The notes below the pieces were generated by a model. It saw only the letters and a list, made by a program, of their open reading frames with translations. It searched no databases and was not told where the DNA came from. Made by a program: the position numbers and the translations under genes. From NCBI GenBank assembly GCA_023374025.1, contig SIJG01000065.1, positions 233,496 through 297,495 on the forward strand: 64,000 bases of DNA, given 5' to 3'. This stretch comes from Heterodera schachtii (Eukaryota > Nematoda > Chromadorea > Rhabditida > Heteroderidae). Positions 46,301 through 54,800 of the stretch are shown piece by piece (within the stretch, counting starts at the first letter, position 1; each line of letters opens with the position of its first letter).

Positions 46301-47688
46301 ATGACATTAAGTACTAATTGAGCATCAAAATTCCTAAATTAAGGCATGCGCTCACCATGTGAGTGCCGCGTTCCATCGGTGTCTTTCCAAGATAATCAAA
46401 AAAAAAGAAGATTTTTTTTTGTAAAAAAAACTAAGAAAGTTCGAAAACTAAGAAATTTTGAGTTTTTAAAAAAGAAATGTTGCATATTTGTTCAAATAAT
46501 TCCATTTTCCCGTCCCTTCTATCCCATTGGTTAAATTCTTTCAAAATAAAATCCGGATGCTTAAAATCAAAATTGCTCCGCCCGTTCGTTGAACAGGTTC
46601 GCCCCCACCACAACCACCCGCCGACGGCACAGGCGGCGATCAACCGCTCGACGTCGTCCACCACCACCAATTCGTCGGCGAGCGCCGCCACGACGGCGCC
46701 CGCGCCGGCCGGGGGCGGAGGAGCGGTGGCGCGAGCAGTCAAACACCAACAACAGCACCATGGTCATCATCCCCATGCCCATCATCAGCATTATCACCAT
46801 CACCACCACGCGGCGAGTTCGTCATCTGCCGCTGCGACACGCCCAATGAGCGCGCAAAGTCGCGGCTCTGACGGTGTGGCATATTTGTTGTTAATGACAC
46901 CAAAATTTCAAAAAAAAAAAAAAAAAACCGAACAAATTATTATATTCCATAGGTTTTGAATACCCCTTCCCCTCCCCCCGTCCAATAATTCGTGGCACTT
47001 TTGTGAATATGTTTACTAAATTTTTTGTTTTTGCATAACAGGATGTTGCCTATTTCTTTTCATGGACATACATACTGTAATTAAGATACAAATTAGTATT
47101 GTAATATTTTTTAGCATTTTTTGAAAATTTTTTCGCGGGTTTTTTCACTGCTTGTCGACTAACTAGGAAATTTAGACTGCCAACAAAGACTAAAAGAAAC
47201 TTTTTAAAAAAATGATGATAGCTCTATTCACTGCTGTGCATTTTAAGCATCTGCTGCGGCTAGTAGATCAGCGGCAACCGCAGCAACCGTAATCCCACAT
47301 CATCAGCAACCAATTACAGACCCGAACGACCCGGAGAGCGATTATTATTTGGTGGGTGTTTCAGCCTAATACCGTACCGAGATTGAGTAAGAAATATACA
47401 GTGTACTATCCAATTGTGAGTAAGAAACATACAGTATACTATCCAATTGTTTATCAGTTTCCGAATAAATTTCCTAATTGTAAGCTGAAAAACTAATTAC
47501 GATTTAAAATAATTTCCGCTTTTCCCTCCGTTCAGGAGCCGATCAATGCGCAAGCGTTTCGTGCCAAACAAGCGCAGTCGGCCGCCGCCGCGTTGCTGCT
47601 CCAGCAGCACGGCGTTGGTTCCGCGCCGGCGCCTCCAACGCCGCCCTCCGTGCCACCACCAAAGCGACCACCACCGACGAGCGAATGA
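25314..47688 (+). CDS. mrck-1: Myotonic dystrophy kinase-related Cdc42-binding kinase (MRCK)
   Basis: AGC-family serine/threonine kinase that acts below Cdc42/Rac to phosphorylate myosin regulators and remodel actomyosin at the cell cortex. I can place 33 exons: 25314-25474, 25964-26068, 26344-26468, 26858-27004, 27525-27833, 28142-28213, 29310-29544, 30062-30230, 31506-31794, 32243-32383, 32925-33107, 33943-34278, 34696-34847, 35217-35361, 36042-36289, 37071-37307, 38034-38438, 39706-40041, 40530-40720, 41076-41171, 41240-41350, 41536-41841, 42567-42782, 42994-43071, 43252-43381, 43792-44034, 44346-44543, 44980-45228, 45610-45763, 45820-45988, 46597-46873, 47248-47351, 47536-47688. The domain order (kinase, coiled coil, C1, PH, CNH, CRIB) is the full MRCK order. 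The product is about 2,155 aa, longer than the vertebrate form (about 1,700) because of low-complexity inserts. Exon 18 carries one extra base and the exon 1/2 phase is off by one; all other junctions agree. Four introns begin with GC. Confidence 0.95.
26069..26343 (+). other. mrck-1: MRCK intron 2 with GC donor
   Basis: Exon 2 ends ...GAATATG and the intron begins GCATGC. It ends at TTTTTCAG. No GT donor gives the correct phase, and the joined residues ([13 protein letters not shown]) match the family, so this is a GC-AG intron. Confidence 0.8.
27101..27130 (-). repeat. GC cassette copy in MRCK intron 4
   Basis: Degenerate copy of the recurring palindrome (GGCGGTGCCTATCGACGCCG) in reverse orientation, alone in the intron after the [10 protein letters not shown] exon. 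No transposon ends are visible nearby. Confidence 0.6.
28285..29010. mobile_element. Foldback/MITE cluster in MRCK intron 6
   Basis: The outer arms are inverted: TTTGAAACATACATGAAAA at the left and TTTTCATGTATGGTTTGAAA at the right. Inside are three GC cassettes (28502-28530, 28639-28662, 28820-28847, all in the GCCTATCGGC orientation), poly-G and poly-C runs and repeated AACCGCGCCGC(G/A)AAAAAAACG blocks. A fourth cassette variant lies at 29131-29157. No coding potential and no clear target duplication are seen. Several elements may be nested. Confidence 0.55.
30231..31505 (+). other. MRCK intron 8, contains transposon debris
   Basis: Holds a truncated relative of the 33327-33707 element (30478-30640): 'CCCGAATTAG' plus poly-G, then GGCTACGCC near its right tip. 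The remainder is AT-rich. No coding exon is seen. Confidence 0.5.
33327..33707. mobile_element. hAT-like MITE, 381 bp, in MRCK intron 11
   Basis: Inverted tips CAAGGGCGTAGC and GCTACGCCCTTG, with exact 8-bp duplications ATTCATCA at 33319-33326 and 33708-33715. It carries one GC cassette (33542-33570), poly-G/poly-C runs just inside both tips, and 'AGGGGTGTATTTTT' repeats. It is non-coding. The same family is at 36315-36688. Confidence 0.9.
34853..35164 (+). repeat. GAGAGA-rich tract in MRCK intron 13
   Basis: About 310 bases of almost pure purine (GAGAGAG/GAAAGAG) immediately after the exon 13 donor. It fills most of that intron and yields spurious Leu/Ser-rich ORFs on the opposite strand. 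Confidence 0.85.
35855..35911 (+). repeat. tRNA-like relic (possible SINE head) in MRCK intron 14
   Basis: Has an internal A-box-like TGGCTCAGTTGG and a B-box-like GGGTTCAAACCC with tRNA-like spacing. The sequence between does not make a clean anticodon arm and the acceptor stem is absent. Best read as a tRNA-derived repeat or pseudo-tRNA. Confidence 0.4.
36315..36688. mobile_element. hAT-like MITE, 374 bp, in MRCK intron 15
   Basis: Tips CAAGGGCGTATCTAG and CTAGATACGCCCCTG, with exact 8-bp duplications GATACGGT at 36307-36314 and 36689-36696. It inserted only 18 bases after the exon 15 donor. GC cassette at 36496-36522; poly-G/poly-C just inside both tips. Confidence 0.9.
37620..37910. repeat. 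Poly-C tract and inverted AT repeat in MRCK intron 16
   Basis: Two C runs (about 37639-37659 and 37666-37677) precede an imperfect inverted repeat: CTAACTTAGAAATTTTTCAAGAAAAA near 37691 and its complement near 37870-37900. This could fold into a long hairpin. Similar AT modules recur at 35690-35800. Confidence 0.55.
39956..42782 (+). other. mrck-1: MRCK C1 and PH domains (exons 18-23)
   Basis: The C1 zinc pattern is complete across exons 18/19: H-x12-C-x2-C-x13-C-x2-C-x4-H-x2-C-x7-C (blocks [18 protein letters not shown] and [20 protein letters not shown]). It is a diacylglycerol/membrane-binding type module. The PH domain follows ([18 protein letters not shown], then [20 protein letters not shown], ending [18 protein letters not shown]) with a Ser/Gln-rich insertion in exon 22. 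The C1 domain is in the +1 frame relative to the upstream part of exon 18. Confidence 0.9.
41875..42126. mobile_element. Decayed hAT-like element in MRCK intron 22
   Basis: Tips CAGGGATGACATTCCG and TATCCCTG resemble the 8657-9457 family. The flanking octamers do not match, so this copy is old, rearranged or truncated. The following 42130-42470 holds AAATTTCG(C/T)CG repeats. Confidence 0.5.
42600..45763 (+). other. mrck-1: MRCK citron-homology (CNH) domain (exons 23-29)
   Basis: Beta-propeller-like regulatory domain spread over seven exons. Landmarks include [68 protein letters not shown] and [19 protein letters not shown], all at the positions expected from vertebrate MRCK. Confidence 0.9.
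42813..42925 (+). repeat. GAGAGA-rich tract in MRCK intron 23
   Basis: Short purine tract (GAGAGAGAGGGAGG...) just downstream of the exon 23 donor, like the longer one at 34853. Confidence 0.8.
45820..47688 (+). other. mrck-1: MRCK CRIB motif and C-terminal tail (exons 30-33)
   Basis: [16 protein letters not shown] fits the CRIB consensus (I-S-x-P-x-x-F-x-H-x-x-H-x-G), so binding to GTP-loaded Cdc42/Rac is expected. The remaining tail is low-complexity (His/Gln/Ala-rich) and ends PPPTSE before TGA at 47686-47688. After the stop, a short 3' region holds several AATTAATTAATT stretches. Confidence 0.92.
46343..46365 (+). repeat. Partial duplicate of exon 28 donor region
   Basis: Twenty-three bases (GGCATGCGCTCACCATGTGA...) match 45213-45235, the end of MRCK exon 28 plus its donor, with one mismatch. 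It lies in intron 30, 1.1 kb downstream. The flanks do not match, so it cannot serve as a full exon. Confidence 0.5.
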
Positions 47689-48989
47689 CATCAAAGAAAA
47701 AAAGCCGCCGCCATAATTACCCGAATCAATGATGCCTAATGAGGGGCATGGCGAGGAATGCCATCAGCCAGCGCCAAGATTGTGTTTCCATTTTTTCATT
47801 TTTCTCAACATTTTGACAAATTTTCCATTTTCAATTTTTTGGCACATGGTTTTTCTGTTGATGTTTAATTAGTTCTCCTTTTGTTTGTTGTGTGCATATT
47901 ATTAATTAATTACACATTGTTTATTTTATATTGTATTTGTGTGTGTGGCTTATTTTACCTACAGAATTTAATTAATTGTTAATCCATGTTTTCTACAACT
48001 GGCTGTGGCTCTCTCAATTCCATGTCAAAAGCATAGTTTTGATAATCAACATGGAATTTTTCGAATTTTTATCTTTTTTAAATTAAAAAAAAAACGGCAA
48101 GTATGTACTGGTCAACCCGTCAACCCTATGTTTTCTTCAAAAATTTTCAAATACGCAAAAAAATTCACTAATGCAGGCCAGTTTTTTCAACCATACCATT
48201 AAAAAAACGGAATTCCGGCAAAATTTTTTTGACAAATAACAGAAAAAAATTCGATAATTTCTCGATCGGTCAAAATATTACAATTTTGACGAGGAAATGC
48301 GCTAAAATTCGGAAAATGTCTCGCCATCATTCGCTCACAATTTTCTCCAATTGATCACAACGCTAATTAATTGTGTCATTCACGCATTGTCAGCAGAATG
48401 CTCTTTATATTGTAATTTGATTGGTCAATTACGCAATGTTTTTTCGTTAAATTAATTAATTAATATTGATTATCGCCACATTTTCCACGGCATAATTTGT
48501 ACGCTTTTTGTGTGTTCTCTTCTCTGATCACTTCTTTACACCCAATGTCATTATTATCATTAGCTTCACTCACATCATTCGTATATTCCGATCACTTCAC
48601 ATAATGTGTTAAAATTTAATATTCCATCATTTTATTCCTAATCACAACAATACTTATTATATTCATATAAAAATGCTTGGCACAGTTTAAAATCGTAAAA
48701 GTTTCCTTTACGGCACTAATCATCAAGAAATTTGGGAAGGCACGTTTGAGGATGACCGGACAAACTTACAACAGTGGGGGATGTGCATTAGAGAAAGGCG
48801 CAAGACCGGATCCCTCGCAGGATTTTGCGAGATCCCAAAATTTTTGATTTAAATGAATAAAGGAATTTGTAAATTTTTGGTCTCCAACCCCCATGGTTTC
48901 TTTAAAAAATCTTTTGGATATTTTCCCAGTGATTCAATTCCGTTTTTTGTTAATAAATTTAAATTTAAAAAGATCATTCGGAAATTTCT
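47689..48989. other. Intergenic, downstream of MRCK
   Basis: MRCK 3' UTR and spacer. AT-rich with several ATTAATTAATT runs. No gene or bounded repeat is recognised. Confidence 0.4.
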
Positions 48990-49076
48990 TTTATAATCAC
49001 GGATCACGGGTTTTTGGGGTGCCGTGATCACGGTTCACGGATTCCAATGATTGGAAATTCAATCACGGCCAGCCCT
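48990..49076. mobile_element. Solo end of CAGGGCTGGCCGTGAT family
   Basis: Ends ATCACGGCCAGCCCTG with GTGATCACGG subrepeats, like the right end of 15356-16311. The other end is missing, so this is a truncated element. 49077-49514 shows an open minus-strand frame of 90 codons that runs into this element and has no recognisable domain. Confidence 0.7.
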
Positions 49077-49514
49077 GGTGTCAATGGACCACAGTGTTCG
49101 AATTGTGTCAAATTCCTTGGGGATGTTTGAATGTGTTTTTGAGGAAATGAGTGAAAAATTCTAATCCCAATAAATTGGTGAATGGTTTTCCGCCTATTAG
49201 AAAAAAGTTTGTGATTTAGTTTTAAGGCGGAAAAGCACTTAAAAGCTCCAATTCCTTGCAATCCGCTGACCACAAAATTCAAAGAATTTTTATGAAGCAA
49301 CTGTTGGAAATGTGAAGAGTGAATAAAAATGTTTTAAAGCATTTTAATTGTTTTTGTATGTCAAAAATGGAATGTGGTGAGAAAGAATGCATGGATTAAA
49401 TATGGCGGATGAGACCGCCGCAATTTACAAAAGAGATGTTCGTCGGAGATAAAGAGATGAGAAAAATGCGGGGCAAAGTGACAAAGTGAAATTAGTGAAA
49501 AAACAAAAAAGTGA

Positions 49515-50064
49515 TTACCGTATTTTCTCTAATTATCGCCCCGTCTCCATTAATCCCTCCGTCTCCAATTATCCCCCCCCTTTCTGAGGAGGTTGAAAAA
49601 TAATCTTCCCGTCTCCATTTATCCCACCGGGGGATAAATGGAATTTTTATTTTTTTTTTGAAAAATGATTTCTTTTTAATGTTTAACCAAAATTAATTAT
49701 TTAAATTGAAATTCATTTAAATGTTTAATAAATAGAGACAAAACATGTGCTAAAAATTGGGAAAATCTGCGGCTCTATTGCAGTTCACACGAGGGTTCTG
49801 TCAATGTTTTGTAAATATTTTGGGATTTTTTGAATTTTTCATGTAAAATTCAGAAATTCTTTAACAAAAATGCAATAATAATGTTTTTTTTTGAGGCGAT
49901 GCCATTTTTTGGCGACATGTTGAATAAATTTAAAATACCACTAAACAAATCTGTTGAAAATAATCCCACCCTCCTCCACTTATCCCCCCGTCTCTAATAT
50001 CCCGCCCTTTCTGAGGAGATCTAAAAATAATCCCCCCGGGGTGATAATTAGAGAAAATACGGTA
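49515..50064. mobile_element. Mariner-like MITE, 550 bp
   Basis: Perfect inverted tips TACCGTATTTTCTCTAATTA and complement, bounded by TA. The interior near both ends has the same ggggataattagagac/'cctcctcagaaa'-like blocks as the 185-bp copies at 1946 and 10975. It is therefore a longer member of one family, with an extra unrelated AT core (49690-49960). Confidence 0.75.
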
Positions 50065-50633
50065 TGACAAAAATAAATAAATGAGAAAAAAGCAAAGACA
50101 TTGAGCATCTTGAAAAATTGCCAAATTTGTCCGCCGTTTACAATTTCGTCGTTGGCCATTCGTCCTTCGTTCTTGTCTTCTTCACTCGTTCAATTGCGCC
50201 GTCCGTCCAATTGCATCCGCCAGTGTAATTGTGCCGTCCTCGGTGACCACATCGTGCCAAACTTATCCTTCTTTCCCACTCGCCAAAGTGGTATTGGCCC
50301 CGCGTCCAGTGTCGGTCCTGCACCATTGGTCGCGCTCTGCACTCATGGGCCGAAAAACGGCAAATTAGTCCGAAAATCGGAATGTTTTGGAGACTCGAAA
50401 AACGGAAATTTGGTCCGAAATCGGAATGTCAATTTTGCGCATGCTTAAATAAAATTGTAATTTACTTAAGAGAAAAATAACTTTTTTGACCAAAATTTAC
50501 GATTTGTAATCTAAATTTTCAGGTGGCCCTTAAAACCCTTATTCTCTTGAAAAAATTGGTTCAAAATCGCAAAATTTGGTCTTTTTTGGACAAAATCTGT
50601 TAACAAAATGCATCAAAAATTACAAAAATTTTC
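50065..50633. other. Intergenic; weak minus-strand coding hint
   Basis: A minus-strand stretch near 50180-50260 reads VVTEDGTITLADAIGRTAQL then a stop, which looks protein-like. I cannot connect it to upstream exons, so it is reported only as a possible orphan terminal exon. Confidence 0.25.
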
Positions 50634-50661
50634 CTGGTGGCGCCTATCGGCACCGCCGGAC
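50634..50661 (-). repeat. GC cassette copy, intergenic
   Basis: GGTGGCGCCTATCGGCACCGCCGG with the usual ACAAAATCTGTTAACAAAAT arm upstream (about 50592-50610), in reverse orientation. No element tips are identified around it. Confidence 0.7.
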
Positions 50662-51000
50662 CCCACCTCTGCCGCCCTCCCCTAGTTGCACAAAAATTTT
50701 TTTTTTTCAAAAAATCGCGCCTTATAAAAAGTGTTCAAAAAAAATCAAAAAAGGGTCTTTGCATGGCTTGACTCTCATCGTATTTTATTAATCATTGTTC
50801 CACAAATTTTGAAAAAAATCAGCGTCTTGACGGACGCACGACCAAAATTTTGACCAGGCGCGGTCAATTATCTAAGCCCGGGCCAGGTAACTTTAAAAAT
50901 TCCAGGCTCTAATTCAATATTACTTTATGTTATTAGAAAGTGATTAATTTTGTTCTTATGATTGATAAAATATGTACAGAAAAAATTTAAATACATTAAT

Positions 51001-51189
51001 TAGAGTCCGGCGGGAACGGGATTCCCGCGGGAAAACACGGGAATCCCGTTCACGTTTCCCGTCTTTTTTGCCTGACGGGATTTTTACGGAAACGGGAAAA
51101 AAGGCGGGAATCCCATTCGGGAATTCCGCCCCGTTCATTTTGGTTTTCCCGTTCCCGTTCCCGGAAAAAATTTTTTTTACCGGACTCTA
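51001..51189. mobile_element. hAT-like MITE, 189 bp (TAGAGTCCGG family)
   Basis: Inverted tips TAGAGTCCGG and CCGGACTCTA, with exact 8-bp duplications ACATTAAT at 50993-51000 and 51190-51197. The interior is filled with CGGGAATCCCG/GGGAACGGG palindromic units. It lacks the GC cassette. Confidence 0.9.
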
Positions 51190-51270
51190 ACATTAATATA
51201 AAGCAATATTTATTGTTTTAATAGATAATAGATACTTTTAGGTGTTTCTAAGAGAATTTTTAATAAAAAA

Positions 51271-51427
51271 AATACAGGTACAGGCCTGGACCCAGGCCTT
51301 GAGGGGCCTGCATTTTTCCTGTACCTGTATTTTCCTGTACCTTTATACAGAAAATACAGGTACAGGCATTCGGGAAATACAGGTACAGGTACGGGTACGG
51401 GTACGGGTACAGGTACAGGTACAGGCT
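51271..51427. repeat. GGTACA/GGTACG microsatellite with inverted arms
   Basis: ACAGGTACAGG units on one side and CCTGTACCTG on the other, followed by a hexamer array (GGTACGGGTACGGGTACAGGTACAGG). It can fold into a hairpin. It lies about 400 bases upstream of the next gene. Confidence 0.8.
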
Positions 51428-51838
51428 TTTTTCGCCGATTTCTAGAATTAGCAAATCCACGTCAATTAATGCCAAATAATGACTGATTGGCCGCATAAAC
51501 AGGGAACATGGCACAAGCAAAAGACATCATTTTCAAAATAGTTAATATATTCAAAACTCAAATCACCTTTTCCAGGCCTTACTTAATATGTTGTGTCGAA
51601 CCTATTCAAAAACTAAACGATTCGCCAAAGACCTGGGGAAAATTAGCATAAAAATTTTGCACCCAACGAGCGGAAAAATAATTCGTATTTGCCGGGTCGG
51701 GGAAAAGTTTTTGTATTTTTGGCCCTTTTTTCATTTTATCACTTTTTTTTGATTCTATATTCCTTTTTCTTCTTTTGCCACATTTTGAAGTTTTGGTACT
51801 AAAAATTCATTGAATATTAAAAAATAATTTAGAAAAAA

Positions 51839-54800
51839 ATGAAAATGCGAAATCTCTCAAAATTATTTGGTGCCACCAAAAAAGGAACTGCTTCTCCACT
51901 GGAAAAAGCAGAGCAAAAATGCGACGAACCAAAACTGGGAAAAGACGACAAAAAATTGTTGAACAACAAAAAAGAATTGCTAAAAAAAGAGGTGAATTTT
52001 AAAAATATATTTTAATTGAAATTGAAATTTAATTTTAAATTTAAATTTTTAGATTGAAAAATTGCAAATGCAAATGGACCAACAGTTGAACACAATCTTG
52101 GAAAAAAAAATTCCTGCATTTGTACTTGAAGTGAATGAAATTGCCCAAATGATTGACAATGAACGAAATCCATTAGAAAGAAAATTTATTCAACAATTAA
52201 TAGACAAAACGCGACCATTGTACGGTAAGTGAAGGAAAAAGTACTGTAATTTTAAAGAAAAAATAAAATTATAAAAAATGTAGTTGATGCGGGGAAGGAC
52301 CATCTGCATTTGTTGTCCAAAGTGCGCATTTTGAAGCTTGACAAACAGATAAAAGATGATGTGCCCCTCATGGAAGTGTTGGTAAGAAACCGTATGCCAA
52401 TTTAAAAATATACAAACATAGTTAATCATAAATATAATCGTAAAATTAGTATACACCCAAAAAAGGAAATGAAAATTTCTCGGTCAACTTTCAAATTTTT
52501 TACGACGTCAGCAACCAGTATAAATATGGGCTTATGTTTTTTAAACCGTTTAATGAGAGAATTCCTAATTTTATGAAATCAACGAAAAAAAAAAACAATT
52601 TTTCTTCATTATTAAACAAAAGAAAAGCGCATAATCAAATCAAAAAAATAGCATTTTTGCTATATAACACTTCTGTTTTTCCCAGGGGTGCGATCGAAAA
52701 ATTTTCAAAATAAGAACATCAAGGCCAAAAAATAAGATTTTTGGGTCCAAAATAAGGACATTTTGCAAAATTGCTTTAAATCGTTTGTATAACACTTTAT
52801 TTAATTAATATTGAATCAACTTTTGTATTTTTCGCCTCCCATGATCATTTTTAACAATTTTGGGGAGGAAATAAGCAAATCATAAATTTCAATGCATTCC
52901 GGATCAAAAAATCAGATTTTTACGAATTTTTTTTTTGCGGTCCATTTTTTAGGACTTTTTGGGGAACAAGCGGGGCGGAAAACCGGCGGTGCCGATAGGC
53001 GCCGCCGGGAAAATTTTTGAAAATTTGAGTATAATTTGTTAACAGATTTTGTCCAAAAATTTTCCAAGATTTGTGATTCTGATCCAATTTTTAAGAAAAC
53101 AAAGTACTTTTGGGGTTCGGCGGTGCCGTTAGGCACCGCCGTGGAAAATTTTGAAAATCTAAGTGACATTACGCCATAAAATTACAAATTTTCTGAAGAA
53201 TTTTAAGAAATAAGAACAAAATAAGAACAATAGCCCGAAATAAGGACAAATCTTACAAATAAGGACATTTTTATTGTGTAAGATTTTGACCCTCCAAATA
53301 AGGACAAATCTTATAAATAAGGACAGATCGCACCCCTGGTTTTTCCAGGGTGCGATTGACAAGCAAGTCTCCGACAATTATGATTATATCGGCAGAGAAC
53401 AAACGGTGTTTAAATGTTTATTTCTAAATTATTAAATTCTTTTCATTATTTGAGGAGATACGTACATACCATAAGAATCGCACGGAATTGGAGCGCGATT
53501 TGCACCGGTAATAAAAAGACTGAATAAACAAGTCATTATTAGGGATGCAATTTATAGTTGCTAAAAAGTGCCAAAAAAATAATTATTTATTTATTTATGC
53601 AAAAAAGAAAAAAAGTCCACAAAAGGGAGTAATCCACTTACTCTGCGGACGTGTCATAGATTAAATCGTCCTCGAGTAATATGGATTAAAAATTAAACAA
53701 AAAAAGAAATCACAACAAAATTAAATATAAGAATGAGGTCAATGATCAATAAAACCAAATCACTATATAAAATATATAATATCTTTAATTAAAGAGATAA
53801 TTCACTTTTCCGGTCATTTTATACGTTAAGGAGTTTAATTTTTGTTTTAAATTGATTTAAAGAATTTATTTTAATGATTTCTTTATCCAGCTGATTCCAC
53901 AATTTTGTAGCCCTCCCCGCAAAGGGAATAAATTTTTTGCCTAATTTATATTTTGTGTTAAACCTATAAAAGGGGACATTAAAGCGTTCAGAAGGTTTGA
54001 AAATTTTTAATATATCTAGATCTGTTCGGCCATAAACAATTTTATGCGCCATGAACAGATCAAATAGCTTTCGCCTTTTCTCAAGTGTTGGTAGTTGCAG
54101 GTATTCTAATCGATTTTGGTATGGAATTGGCGGAAGGCTGCATTTAAAAAACACCCTTTTGGTGAAATATTTTTGACACTTTTCGATTTTTTTAATATTT
54201 TTTTGAAGAGACGGATTCCAAACCTCCGGAGCGTATTCCAATAAAGGCCTAATATAAGTTTTATATAACGTAATCCAAATCTTAGATGATTTGGATTTAA
54301 TTATTCGGAACAAGGAACGCATACGTAAATACGCATTCCTTGTTATATGATTAACATGATCGGAAAATTGTAATTTGTTATCAATGTTTACTCCTAAATC
54401 CCTAATTGTATCCACAGCATTTATTGTATTCCCATCAAATTTATAAGTTTCTTTTGGGTTTTTTGAACCCAAATAAAGTACAAAAGTTTTTTGAATTGAA
54501 ACTTTTATTTGCCATTTATTTGCCCATTCGAATATAAAAATAGGTAAATAGTTGCTAAAAACTTTCAAATTTAGGGGGGTGTAAAATCGAAAACTTTCTT
54601 CTAAAGAAAAAATATTATGCCAAACGATTAATGAGATACATAACTTTCAAAATCAAAAATTCTCGTCAAGGAGCGAGCTGAATTTTTGAGAAATTTTTCA
54701 TTTCTTAGGGGTGTGTTTTTGAAAATTTTCGGGTCGATTCTTAGGGACGTATTTTTTTGAAAAAATTTTAAGTCGATTCTTAAAGGTGTATTTTTCCTTT

